Assembly: GCA_007131435.1 (NCBI GenBank)
Contig: SLQM01000039.1
Coordinates: 1-13,277, forward strand
Length of the DNA: 13,277 nt
Source of the DNA: Syntrophomonadaceae bacterium
GTDB taxonomy: Bacteria; Bacillota; Dethiobacteria; DTU022
Direction: 5' to 3'
Position 1 is the stretch's first letter. Every line of letters starts with the position of its first letter. Positions 1 through 6,971 of this stretch are shown here, piece after piece. The position numbers and the translations under genes were made by a program. Below the pieces are notes generated by a model. The model saw nothing but the letters and a program-made list of their open reading frames with translations, was not told where the DNA came from and did no database searches.

Positions 1-5
1 AAAGG

Positions 6-19
6 TTACAATATTGTAA
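6..19. promoter_or_regulatory. 14-bp perfect palindrome upstream of the ABM-like gene, possible operator
   Basis: TTACAATATTGTAA is a perfect inverted repeat with no spacer. It overlaps TACAAT at 7-12, which could be a -10 element whose -35 would lie outside the window. The position, 12 bases before the Shine-Dalgarno of the first gene, suits an operator. Its general shape resembles MarR/OhrR-type or PerR-type boxes, but no regulator can be assigned from the sequence. Confidence 0.35.
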
Positions 20-41
20 GATATATGAAAGGAGGAGACAA

Positions 42-317
42 ATGATGTATGCAAGAGTTAGCAATATCCCAGGGAACCACGTGAAACAGGTTTTAGAACT
101 CCTCGAAAACATAAGCGATGAAGGACTACAAGAAATGAAAGGTGTTTATGTACTAGTTGATGAGAAGAAAGAAAATTTATTGACAATAACTTTATGGGAT
201 TCTAAAGAAAAAGTAGAATCTTCTCTGCCAGCAGCCAAAACAGTATTCAAGGAAGTAGAAAAAATTACAGGACATCCTGTCGAATCAAAGCATTATGAAG
301 TTGCATTTAAGAAATAA
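42..317 (+). CDS. Small ABM/EthD-like dimeric alpha-beta barrel protein (putative)
   Basis: A 91-residue cytoplasmic protein without signal peptide or membrane segment. The pattern is an N-terminal strand (YARVSNI), a helix around residues 14-30, a strand with GVYVLVD followed by a polar turn, a second strand LLTITLWDS, and a C-terminal helix. This is the pattern of the antibiotic biosynthesis monooxygenase (ABM)/Dabb superfamily, whose members act as small dimers in heme degradation, aromatic oxidation or unknown reactions. No catalytic residue identifies a substrate, so the function is open. A strong GGAGGAG (31-37) precedes two consecutive ATG codons at 42 and 45; the second has the better spacing (7 bases after GGAGGAG) and may be the true start. 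The gene stands alone, with a palindrome upstream and a terminator downstream. The family call is from overall pattern only. Confidence 0.75.
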   Translation: MMYARVSNIPGNHVKQVLELLENISDEGLQEMKGVYVLVDEKKENLLTITLWDSKEKVESSLPAAKTVFKEVEKITGHPVESKHYEVAFKK

Positions 318-340
318 AAAAATATCACAACAAAAATAAA

Positions 341-380
341 AGGTTAACCGGATATGTTTACCTCTGGTTAGCCTTTTTTT
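341..380. terminator. Rho-independent terminator, probably bidirectional
   Basis: AGGTTAACC (341-349) pairs with GGTTAGCCT (366-374) through nine base pairs including one G-U, with a 16-base loop. It is followed by a run of T to position 380. On the minus strand the same stem is followed by TTTTATTTTTG. It lies between the converging ABM-like gene (+) and the DUF3221 gene (-), so it can serve both. Confidence 0.8.
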
Positions 381-463
381 ATGTATAACTTCTGGGATAT
401 CATTTTAATAACCCCCATGGGATATCAACTAAATACTTATCCAACATACCGCTCACGTTTATG

Positions 464-649
464 CTAATTCCCTAATGATCTGCAATCTGCTCTGATTTTA
501 TCTGCAATCATTTCATTTTCCCGCTTGTCTGGGGGCAATACAAAACCTGGGCAGAGTTTTTTGTTATCCTTTTCCCATAAGACTTTTACTAACGATTTGA
601 CTCCCGCCCACGAACCTGAATGCCATTTGCCAAGCTTAGTTTCCATCAT
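464..649 (-). pseudogene. Possible small gene or gene remnant, unrecognised
   Basis: An open frame of 61 codons that also continues upstream without a start (reading ATIRPCPG before the first ATG) until the stop codon of the DUF3221 gene at 674-676. Codon use looks plausible for coding and the product has ordered features (CPGFVLPPDKRENEMIADKI), but no Shine-Dalgarno precedes the two ATGs at 649 and 646. I do not recognise the sequence. It may be the 3' end of a gene truncated by a past rearrangement, a tiny translated gene downstream of the lipoprotein, or chance. It lies inside a segment flanked by 11-bp inverted repeats (416-426 and 1112-1122). Confidence 0.25.
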
Positions 650-673
650 ACCGGGACAGGGTCTGATCGTAGC

Positions 674-1015
674 TTATTCAACTATTTGAACTCTATAAGA
701 TCTTATCTGTGCCGGATAGCTTTCAGCAATAATACCATCATATATTATCTTTACCTGGCTCCCAATTTCTATTGCAATAACATCTACTTTGTTTCCTTGT
801 GCATCAGTTATCATTGCATCCTCTAAATAAACCACGATTCTGTCTGCACTGCTTAATTCAGCTGAACCTTCAGCAGGCTCTACCAGCAAGTTGGACTGGT
901 TATTCTCTAATACAGTAGCAAAAAATGAGATCTCTTCACATCTCTGATTAGAACATCCCGCTAATAGAAATAGAGTAATAAGAACAGAAAATATAATCAG
1001 CCTACCTGTTTTCAT
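674..1015 (-). CDS. DUF3221 (YobA-like) lipoprotein
   Basis: A 113-residue predicted lipoprotein. Residues 1-20 form a lipoprotein signal peptide (MKTGRL, hydrophobic core, LLAG) ending in a lipobox with Cys21. The mature part has the DUF3221 pattern: FFATVLENNQSNLLVEPAEGS, then DRIVVYL, then IGSQVKIIYDGIIAESYPAQI. This family of small extracytoplasmic Firmicute proteins has no known biochemical role. The frame stays open to 1096, but ATG 1015 is chosen because the signal peptide begins there and because a near-consensus promoter (1049-1077) lies inside the longer version. An AGGAAAGG-type ribosome binding site lies about 11-17 bases upstream. The gene appears monocistronic, or followed only by the possible remnant at 464-649. 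Family call is fairly secure; function unknown. Confidence 0.85.
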   Translation of the reverse strand: MKTGRLIIFSVLITLFLLAGCSNQRCEEISFFATVLENNQSNLLVEPAEGSAELSSADRIVVYLEDAMITDAQGNKVDVIAIEIGSQVKIIYDGIIAESYPAQIRSYRVQIVE

Positions 1016-1048
1016 TTTGTTAATTACCTTTCCTGGTAAAAAGATACT

Positions 1049-1077
1049 ATTATTACAAGACCGAAGATGTTTATCAA
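1049..1077 (-). promoter_or_regulatory. Sigma-A-like promoter of the DUF3221 gene
   Basis: On the minus strand TTGATA (1077-1072) is followed after exactly 17 bases by AATAAT (1054-1049); each hexamer matches consensus at five of six positions. Transcription would start near 1042, leaving a leader of about 27 bases before ATG 1015. This supports 1015 over the upstream start at 1096. Confidence 0.6.
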
Positions 1078-1212
1078 TGCTCATAAGAACCAGCACTTAT
1101 TAATCCACCTAGATATCCCATGTAATTCAAAAATAACCTGCCTGTAATATTCCTGTAACCATCAGACTTTATAATTAAAATAAGTTGACCCCCTCTTTTT
1201 ATATATATTCAA

Positions 1213-1240
1213 TTGGGCACAGTATTAAAACTGTGCCCAA
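1213..1240. terminator. Perfect 10-bp hairpin downstream of the universal stress protein gene
   Basis: TTGGGCACAG (1213-1222) and CTGTGCCCAA (1231-1240) are exact inverted repeats around an 8-base AT loop. The hairpin lies about 130 bases beyond the usp stop codon and upstream of the DUF3221 promoter, the expected place for a terminator on the minus strand. The downstream side is AT-rich (TTGAATATATATA) but lacks a clear U tract, so a protein-binding site or a rho-assisted terminator is also possible. Confidence 0.45.
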
Positions 1241-1370
1241 GCTCTGTTAAATGATGAATGATTTTTTTAATCCTCTAAAAGGCTTTTTAACCGGCCTTGC
1301 ATTATAAACATCTTTAAATGTCATTTTCGCAGAGCATCTTTGTTTAATGCAATACTTACTAATTCACTCT

Positions 1371-1832
1371 TTACTTAACTACAGCAACAGTACAATTATC
1401 GACTTCCTGGATTACCGCACTGCTTACGCTACCAAGGAATGCTTTTTTCAAACCGCCTAGCCCCCTGCTGCCGATAACGATCATATCTGTTCCTTCTTCA
1501 CCTGCAGTGGAAACAATGGTATGAGCGGGATGACCTTCTTTCAAGAGTGCCCGAGCTTTTAAACCCTTTTCTTCAAAAAACTCCACTGCTTGCTGTAAAT
1601 ACTGTTGTATCTCCTCTTTTTCCTTTTCCTGCAGCTTCAGCATATATGCATTATCTTCATCAGTTCTAGTATAGCTTATGCCACCCCATGAGGGAGTCGT
1701 TGGATAAGGCATTGGCTCATAAACATTGATCACAGCAAAATCATTTATCTGACACCCTGCCGCAATTTGAACCGCTTCCTCCATCACTTTCCTGCTTTGT
1801 TCCGAACCGTCTATACAAACTAAAATTTTCAT
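1371..1832 (-). CDS. Universal stress protein, ATP-binding type
   Basis: A 153-residue single-domain UspA-family protein, the normal length for the family. The N-terminal strand MKILVCIDGS and the C-terminal ATP-binding signature G-2x-G-9x-G-S are intact: G121, G124, then G134-S135 in GSRGLGGLKKAFLGS. The terminal strand CTVAVVK is also typical. Proteins with this signature bind ATP and dimerise in the cytoplasm; they assist survival under starvation, redox or membrane stress, without a known enzymatic product. ATG 1832 follows a strong GGAGGAG on the minus strand (about 1841-1847). A TATAAT (1874-1869) lies upstream without a good -35, which could mean an activated promoter. The gene stands alone, ending before a 355-base intergenic region with a hairpin. 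Its partner or signal cannot be read from context. Confidence 0.93.
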   Translation of the reverse strand: MKILVCIDGSEQSRKVMEEAVQIAAGCQINDFAVINVYEPMPYPTTPSWGGISYTRTDEDNAYMLKLQEKEKEEIQQYLQQAVEFFEEKGLKARALLKEGHPAHTIVSTAGEEGTDMIVIGSRGLGGLKKAFLGSVSSAVIQEVDNCTVAVVK

Positions 1833-1868
1833 CTTAACTACTCCTCCAAGTAATATTTGATTTTATTT

Positions 1869-1874
1869 ATTATA
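1869..1874 (-). promoter_or_regulatory. Candidate -10 element for usp
   Basis: Minus-strand TATAAT lies 36 bases before the usp start codon. No matching -35 hexamer is seen at 16-18 bases and there is no TG extension, so this is only a candidate. Confidence 0.3.
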
Positions 1875-1948
1875 CTATTTTAATGTCGAAAATGAATCAC
1901 TTATAGTAATATTTTTGATCCAAGCCCCAACTACATAAATTCAGCTAC

Positions 1949-2189
1949 TTATTCTGCCTGGCAATAATGCCTGTCAATTGAATCAAGCAATTTAACCAGG
2001 TCCGCTCTGACTTTGGCACATACTATACCGCCAGTAAGTGGAATGGCAGGCTTAAACTCAGCATTCGCTTGCTTTTATGATAATTCCCAAATAAAAAGAC
2101 GGCTCAAATTCTCACAACTGTGTGGAGTGCTCCATCTCATAGTGAATTAAGGCAGGTATCAGTTGAATAAATCTGTTTACTCTAAAATA
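1949..2189 (-). pseudogene. Possible decayed gene (C-terminal fragment), unrecognised
   Basis: The minus strand carries a start-less open stretch of 41 codons (2074-1952, stop TAA 1951-1949). It reads like protein: NAEFKPAIPLTGGIVCAKV, then RADLVKLLDSIDRHYCQAE. Just upstream, in another frame, 25 codons (2189-2115) read RFIQLIPALIHYEMEH before a TGA, and that frame continues beyond the TGA as EFEPSFYLGIIIKA. One stop codon plus one frameshift would join these into a single decayed C-terminus. I do not recognise the family. No start codon or ribosome binding site is visible, and chance open frames of this size are common, so this is tentative. Confidence 0.25.
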
Positions 2190-2328
2190 TTACTTCTACT
2201 CTATTTTAATAATTCCTGCTATTAATATTTAAAAATTCAGACATTACAGCTTCTTAAATCATTATCTCTGGCTATCGCTTTAATGTACTGATCCGAATTA
2301 CTACCGAAAAACAATTAGTCCAGATTTT

Positions 2329-2355
2329 TTGCCACACTGGTAAAGGTGGTATAAT
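2329..2355 (+). promoter_or_regulatory. Extended -10 promoter of the coiled-coil lipoprotein gene
   Basis: A consensus TATAAT (2350-2355) is preceded by TGG (2347-2349), forming an extended -10 element. TTGCCA (2329-2334) lies 15 bases upstream as a suboptimally spaced -35, which an extended -10 can tolerate. Transcription would start near 2362, about 44 bases before TTG 2406. Confidence 0.55.
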
Positions 2356-2405
2356 CTAAGTGACTCACAATCACAAATACAAGCATGGGTTGGGAGGCTG
2401 GAAGC

Positions 2406-2990
2406 TTGAAGAATAAAATAAATTTGATCTTTATATTAATATTAATCATACTGGTTGCCCTATTAAGTAGTTGTGCAATATTTGATCTGCAAGAGAATAA
2501 ACCAGAAGAAAAAGAACTAATCTTTTCAACCAATAATTTACCCCGGTGGCTGCTTTTGGAACATTTACGCATTGAAAGAATTGAGATAGAGACTGATCAT
2601 AACGAAGGTGAATCCGATGATTTTAGTGATGAGATAATAGAGCCTGAATCGAATTCCGAAACCAACAGCCCTTCTGAGCAAACAGCTCCAGTAAAAGAAC
2701 AAAGCTCCCTTGAAGAAAACAAAGATCCTGCCAACGGTGAATTAAACATCTCAGAGCAAAGAGAAATCGATAGGGCAAAAGAAGCATTGAGAAAAATCGA
2801 AGAAGAGTATAAAGCTGCAACCAACGAAGAAAAGGAGGATCTGGCAGCTAGATACAGCCAAATAATAAAACAGCTAAACACAAAGTATGGCATTATTTAT
2901 GAGCATAAATTGGAGAAAATAGAATGGTGGAAAATAGGTAAAGACCCAGACCCCTCTTTTCACCATGAAGTAAATATAAAAACAGAATAA
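2406..2990 (+). CDS. Lipoprotein with acidic linker and C-terminal coiled coil, function unknown
   Basis: A predicted 194-residue lipoprotein. Residues 1-22 are a signal peptide (KNK, long Ile/Leu core, ALLSS) followed by lipobox Cys23. A short segment with PRWLLLEHLRIERIEIE follows, then a low-complexity Glu/Ser/Asn/Pro-rich linker (about residues 70-115), then a charged helix (about 118-165; DRAKEALRKIEEEYKAA and onward) likely to form a coiled coil, and a Trp-containing tail. I do not recognise a family. The TTG at 2406 is preferred over ATG 2385: GGGAGG (2392-2397) lies 8 bases before it, and the signal peptide then begins directly with KNK; the ATG has no ribosome binding site. The linker suggests a surface-exposed helix held away from the membrane. 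The gene is alone, with its own promoter, and converges with the secreted-protein gene at 3106. Confidence 0.75.
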   Translation: MKNKINLIFILILIILVALLSSCAIFDLQENKPEEKELIFSTNNLPRWLLLEHLRIERIEIETDHNEGESDDFSDEIIEPESNSETNSPSEQTAPVKEQSSLEENKDPANGELNISEQREIDRAKEALRKIEEEYKAATNEEKEDLAARYSQIIKQLNTKYGIIYEHKLEKIEWWKIGKDPDPSFHHEVNIKTE

Positions 2991-3019
2991 ATGCCCGCAA
3001 TCATTTAATATATTTTCAG

Positions 3020-3050
3020 AAAAAGCGCACTTCCTCGCATTTATGGTGCG
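3020..3050 (-). terminator. Candidate rho-independent terminator of the secreted-protein gene
   Basis: On the minus strand CGCAC (3050-3046) can pair with GTGCG (3030-3026), followed by CTTTTT (3025-3020). The stem is short (5 bp) and the loop long, with an alternative inner pairing at 3036-3040. It lies 56 bases beyond the stop codon of the minus-strand gene and may serve the converging lipoprotein gene less efficiently. Confidence 0.4.
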
Positions 3051-3105
3051 GTTATTTATTAGCTACAGGTCAATTATTTGCTGTTCATCCTAGCTGCTCA
3101 ATCCT

Positions 3106-3789
3106 TTAATCAGTATCCCACCAGCCGGTTTTTGGACCGCCTTTATCGACCTGGACAACCTCGTGATATAAAACTGTACCTTCAACTTCTGCCGTGGTAG
3201 TAGAACCACCGGCTTCAGTATTGATCCTGGTAGTGCCATCAGTATTGCTGACAGAATTTCCGGCCCTGAAATACTCTCCATCCTGACCCCGGCTGTAATC
3301 AATATTGCTTTTTATGGTGGCGTTTTCACCGGCATCGGGCCTCACCCCCAGGGTGCCTGAATGCCTGTTGCGGATGCTAAAGCTGCTAACAGCGCCCATG
3401 CTTTCTGCCCTGGCCAGGCCCGGGTAAGTATATACGAAATAGCTTTTTGCGCTGCTAAAAGTTCTGCCCAGAATGGACTCCTTCTCAAGGGCTGTCTGCA
3501 TGCCTGACAAAGTTCCTGTACCGCGTCCATAGAAATTGCTGCCTCCGCCCCAGAAGCTATATTCATGCTCATGCTCAACAATGCCTTCATAACTGAAAAG
3601 TTCCATGAATTTAATTACTTCCAAAAATCGGCCACCAATAAGGTTAGCAGGATCATCATTTTCTAATTCATCAAGAACAATTAGCGGAGGCAATTCCTGG
3701 GCCAGTAAAGCTGAAGCCGGGAGCACCATGGAGATGATAGCCCCTATAAAAAGTATTATTCCAAATCGGCAAATATTATTTTTTAACAA
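3106..3789 (-). CDS. Secreted protein of unknown function
   Basis: A 227-residue protein with a Sec signal peptide (positive MLKNNICRFG, hydrophobic core, and PASALLAQE with likely cleavage after Ala27 or Ala30) and no further membrane segment or sorting motif. The mature part starts with an acidic stretch (LPPLIVLDELENDDPANL). It then becomes rich in Gly, Ser, Thr and Asn (WGGGSNFYGRGTGTLSG; GNSVSNTDGTTRINTEAGGS), suggesting an extracellular beta-rich fold. It ends in GGPKTGWWDTD. I recognise no family or catalytic motif. The start is TTG 3789, preceded by a strong GGGAGGG (3804-3798) at 8 bases; no ATG in the frame gives a complete signal peptide. A TATAAT (3859-3854) in the 136 bases after serS could supply its own promoter. 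Confidence 0.75.
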   Translation of the reverse strand: MLKNNICRFGIILFIGAIISMVLPASALLAQELPPLIVLDELENDDPANLIGGRFLEVIKFMELFSYEGIVEHEHEYSFWGGGSNFYGRGTGTLSGMQTALEKESILGRTFSSAKSYFVYTYPGLARAESMGAVSSFSIRNRHSGTLGVRPDAGENATIKSNIDYSRGQDGEYFRAGNSVSNTDGTTRINTEAGGSTTTAEVEGTVLYHEVVQVDKGGPKTGWWDTD

Positions 3790-3853
3790 TTGATAAACCC
3801 TCCCAAGTTAATAACTTAAATTGCTGCAACATTCTAAGAGGTTTTCAAACTAT

Positions 3854-3859
3854 ATTATA
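3854..3859 (-). promoter_or_regulatory. Candidate -10 element for the secreted-protein gene
   Basis: Minus-strand TATAAT lies 65 bases before TTG 3789, in the gap after serS. No clear -35 is seen; GACTTA lies 16 bases upstream. No convincing terminator follows serS, so readthrough from serS is also possible. Confidence 0.3.
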
Positions 3860-3925
3860 CTACAAACCTGCTGCCTAAGTCATATTCTGTTTCAGAAAAT
3901 TATCCATTTACAAGAGCATAATCGT

Positions 3926-5203
3926 TTAAGCCTTGCTGATCAGCTCTTTCCCGTTAAAATAAGGCCTGAGTACTTTGGGAACGACAACACTGCCATCTTC
4001 CTGCTGGTAATTCTCCAGGATGGCGGCCACGGTACGGCCCACGGCTACACCAGAACCGTTCAAAGTGTGAACAAACTGGGTTTTCTTCCCCTGCTCCGGA
4101 CGATAACGAATACCGGCCCTACGGGCCTGGAAGTCGGTAAAATTACTGCAAGAGGATATCTCGCGGTAAGTATCCGCTGCCGGCAGCCATACTTCCAGAT
4201 CGTATTTCTTAGCCGGCGCAAAACCAAGATCTCCGGTACACATCAGCATTACCCTGTAAGGCAGACCCAAAAGCTGCAGCACTTTTTCTGCATCTGCAGT
4301 TAATTTCTCCAACTCATCCATTGACTCTTCCGGACGCACAAACTTAACCAGTTCGACCTTGTTAAACTGGTGCTGGCGAATTAATCCGCGCGTATCCCGG
4401 CCGTGTGCCCCTGCCTCGGCCCGGAAACAGGCCGTATAGGCAGCATAGTTGATAGGCAGCTGGTCGGCTTCTAAAATTTCATCGCGATGCAGGTTTGTTA
4501 CGGGCACCTCTGCTGTAGGTACAAGGTAATAATCTGACCCCTCAACCTTAAAAGCATCTTCGGCAAACTTCGGCAGCTGTCCCGTTCCAGTCATACTGGC
4601 GGCGTTGACAAGGAAAGGAGGAAATACTTCACAGTAGCCATGCTCGTTTGTATGCAGATCAAGCATAAAGGAGAAAAGCGCCCTCTCCAGCCTGGCTCCT
4701 GCTCCCATGTAAACCGCAAAGCGGCTCCCCGTTATTTTGCCGGCCCGCGGAAAATCCAGGATACCCAGTTTTTCGCCAATTTCCCAGTGAGCCAGTGGTT
4801 CAAAACCAAAATCAGGCTTTTCTCCCCAGGAGCGCACTTCAACATTATCTTCTTCCGTTTGACCCTGCGGAACTATTTCGTCAGGAATATTCGGCAGGCT
4901 GAGTAGAATTGCTTCCATATCAGCGTCAACGGTTCGCAGCTTCTCATCAAAATCTTTAATCCTGGCAGAAACTTCTCGCATTTCATCTTTTTTCCGCTGA
5001 GATTCTTCGCTTTCAGCCCCGGCCTGGCCGATTTCTTTCGAAACCCTGTTGCGGATCTGCTTGAGCTCTTCAACTTCCTTTAACAGGTTGCGCCTATTTT
5101 GGTCAAGGTCTAGCAGGCCATCTAAATCTCCTGCTTCATTCTTAAGCTTCATAGCCTGGCGAACAATGTCAGTATTTTCACGGACAAATTTAAGATCTAG
5201 CAT
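3926..5203 (-). CDS. serS: Serine--tRNA ligase
   Basis: Cytoplasmic class II aminoacyl-tRNA synthetase that charges tRNA-Ser, and tRNA-Sec if present, with serine via seryl-adenylate. The 425-residue length is normal. Residues 1-105 form the N-terminal tRNA-binding domain, with a Lys/Glu-rich helical hairpin (about 27-100) that reaches the long variable arm. Catalytic signatures are present: TAE (230-232) for serine binding, motif 2 with FRAEAGAHGRDTRGLIRQHQF (260-280), and motif 3 within NGSGVAVGRTVAAILENYQ (382-400). The start is ATG 5203 with GGAGG (5217-5213) 9 bases upstream; a TTG further upstream at 5212 abuts the ribosome binding site and is unlikely. It begins 33 bases after argS ends and is probably co-transcribed with it. 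No T-box element fits in this short gap. Confidence 0.98.
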   Translation of the reverse strand: MLDLKFVRENTDIVRQAMKLKNEAGDLDGLLDLDQNRRNLLKEVEELKQIRNRVSKEIGQAGAESEESQRKKDEMREVSARIKDFDEKLRTVDADMEAILLSLPNIPDEIVPQGQTEEDNVEVRSWGEKPDFGFEPLAHWEIGEKLGILDFPRAGKITGSRFAVYMGAGARLERALFSFMLDLHTNEHGYCEVFPPFLVNAASMTGTGQLPKFAEDAFKVEGSDYYLVPTAEVPVTNLHRDEILEADQLPINYAAYTACFRAEAGAHGRDTRGLIRQHQFNKVELVKFVRPEESMDELEKLTADAEKVLQLLGLPYRVMLMCTGDLGFAPAKKYDLEVWLPAADTYREISSCSNFTDFQARRAGIRYRPEQGKKTQFVHTLNGSGVAVGRTVAAILENYQQEDGSVVVPKVLRPYFNGKELISKA

Positions 5204-5236
5204 TAACAGCAACCTCCATCATAAAAGCTGTGCTTA

Positions 5237-6946
5237 TTACATTTCTTCGGGGGCTTCAATACCGAGCAGTTCGAGCCCGTTAGCAATAACCTGCCTGGTA
5301 GCGTCAATCAAAAGTAAACGCCCGCGCTGCAGCTCTCCCTCACTGCCCAGGACAGGACAGCTATGGTAAAAACGGTTAAAATCCCGGGCCACATCAATCA
5401 GGTAGCGGGCCAGTATAGAGGGTTTATAGGTTTCGGCCGCTGCAATAATTTTTTCTGGCAGCAGTGCGAGGGTTTTAAAAAGCACTACTTCTTCATCTTC
5501 TGAGAGCAGGGACGCTGCCTTTTCATCCCATACTCTTTTATCGCTGCCTGCCTTGCGCAGGATACTGCAGATGCGAGCATGGGCGTATTGAATGTAAGCT
5601 GCTGTTTCTCCCGAAAAATCAAGGGCTTTATCCCAGTCAAATTCAATGTTTTTGACCCTATCGTTACTTAAATCGCCAAAACGAACAGCGCCTAAACCAA
5701 CGGCCCTGGCCGCCCCTTCCTTATCTTCAAGGTCAGGATTTTTTTCATCAATAATGTCGCGGGCCATATTGATTGAGCGCTGCAGAACTTCTTCCAGTAA
5801 AACTATTTTGCCGGCCCTGGTTGACATTTTTCCATCTTTGAACCTGATCAGGCCGAAAGGAACATGGACGCAGTCCCTGGCCCATTTAAAACCAAGGAGC
5901 TCCAACACCTTAAAAAGCTGCTGGAAGTGAAGCGTCTGCTCGGCGCCGACGACATAGAGTGAACGGGCAAAATCAAAAGTTTTATACCGGTAGATGGCGG
6001 CAGCCAGGTCGCGGGTAATGTAAAGGGTGGCTCCATCTTTTTTACGCAGCATAACCGGTGGAAGGCCATATGGCTCCAGGTCCACAATCAGGGCTCCTTC
6101 ACTTTCCCTGGCGATCCCCTTTTCCCGGACCAGCTCTATAACCCCTTCGAGCATCTCGTTATAATGGCTTTCACCATGGTAATACTCAAACTCTATTCCC
6201 AGCAGGTTATAAACTTGTTCATAGTTCTCCAGGCTTAATTTTTTAAAACGATCCCAGTATGCAACGGCTTCTTCGTCTCCCTGTTCAAGCTTAAGAAACC
6301 ATGACCGCGCTTCATCATCAAGTTCCGGTTCGTCTTCAACTTTTTTGTGAAAGTCTACATATAGCCTGTAAAGATAGTTCACAGGATCATTTTCAAGTTC
6401 ACTTTCAGTGCCCCAGCGTTTGTATGCTACAATCAACTTGCCGAACTGGGTTCCCCAGTCTCCAAGGTGGTTTACTCCGATACTGTTGTAACCTAATGCC
6501 CTGTAGATTAAATATAGCGAGTGGCCGATAACCGTCGAGCGGATATGCCCGATGCCGAAAGGCTTGGCTATATTCGGTGAGGAATAGTCAACAGGCACAT
6601 TGCGGCCCATTCCAAGGTTAGTGTGCCCGTATTTGCTGCTTCGTTCATAAACCTGCTGCAACACTTCACACCCAAATGCAGCCGGCGCTACAAAAAAATT
6701 AAGATACGGGCCTTTCGGCGATACTTTTTCCCAGTAAGTTCCCTTTTCCCTTGATAGCTCTTCAGTAAGCTCTTGCGCAATTAAAGGCGGAGCCTGTTTT
6801 CTTTTTTTTGCAAGAGCAAAGCAGGGAAAGGCAAGATCGCCAAATTTTGTGTCCGGGGGAACTTCCAGCAGAGAGATAATTTCTTCTGGTTCAAGTGAGA
6901 CAAGAGGAGCGAGCAGCTCTCCAATTTCTTCCTTTAATTTTTGCAT
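5237..6946 (-). CDS. argS: Arginine--tRNA ligase
   Basis: Cytoplasmic class I synthetase that charges tRNA-Arg; this family needs tRNA to activate arginine. The 569 residues follow the family layout: N-terminal Add-1 domain (about 1-115); Rossmann catalytic core with SSPNIAKPFGIGHIRST (122-138), the HIGH motif in the form GIGH; GDWGTQFGK (162-170); the KMSKS-loop equivalent KMSTR (373-377); and a C-terminal helical DALR anticodon-binding domain starting near AAYIQYAHARICSIL. Loss of the first His of HIGH is a common variant in Firmicute ArgRS and does not suggest inactivity. ATG 6946 follows AAGGAG (6959-6954) at 7 bases. A near-consensus promoter at 6972-7000 gives a leader of only about 18 bases, so no T-box precedes it. 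serS follows closely. Confidence 0.98.
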   Translation of the reverse strand: MQKLKEEIGELLAPLVSLEPEEIISLLEVPPDTKFGDLAFPCFALAKKRKQAPPLIAQELTEELSREKGTYWEKVSPKGPYLNFFVAPAAFGCEVLQQVYERSSKYGHTNLGMGRNVPVDYSSPNIAKPFGIGHIRSTVIGHSLYLIYRALGYNSIGVNHLGDWGTQFGKLIVAYKRWGTESELENDPVNYLYRLYVDFHKKVEDEPELDDEARSWFLKLEQGDEEAVAYWDRFKKLSLENYEQVYNLLGIEFEYYHGESHYNEMLEGVIELVREKGIARESEGALIVDLEPYGLPPVMLRKKDGATLYITRDLAAAIYRYKTFDFARSLYVVGAEQTLHFQQLFKVLELLGFKWARDCVHVPFGLIRFKDGKMSTRAGKIVLLEEVLQRSINMARDIIDEKNPDLEDKEGAARAVGLGAVRFGDLSNDRVKNIEFDWDKALDFSGETAAYIQYAHARICSILRKAGSDKRVWDEKAASLLSEDEEVVLFKTLALLPEKIIAAAETYKPSILARYLIDVARDFNRFYHSCPVLGSEGELQRGRLLLIDATRQVIANGLELLGIEAPEEM

Positions 6947-6971
6947 TAACTATCTCCTTGGTTTTTTACTT

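Larger units (their letters stand above)
1016..1370. other. Intergenic region between usp and the DUF3221 gene
   Basis: This 355-base stretch holds the DUF3221 promoter (1049-1077), the perfect hairpin (1213-1240), and a weaker AAGGC/GCCTT stem (1279-1298) next to a T7 tract at 1262-1268. I found no convincing open frame or structured RNA in it. The copy of GATATCCCATG at 1112-1122 is the inverted partner of 416-426. Confidence 0.5.
1833..2328. other. Long AT-rich intergenic region
   Basis: About 500 bases separate the divergent usp (-) and the lipoprotein gene (+). Apart from the candidate usp -10 element and the possible decayed gene at 1949-2189, I see no intact gene, tRNA, riboswitch-like fold or repeat array here. 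The sequence is AT-rich with many stops in all frames, consistent with gene decay or regulatory sequence. Confidence 0.5.

Noticed and set aside
2597..2893. 98-codon minus-strand frame opposite the coiled-coil lipoprotein
   Set aside because: The plus-strand frame has a promoter, ribosome binding site, signal peptide and lipobox; the minus frame is its Ser/Leu-rich shadow.
3821..4303. 160-codon open frame on the plus strand
   Set aside because: It is antisense to serS, whose catalytic motifs are intact; the product is not protein-like and has no ribosome binding site.
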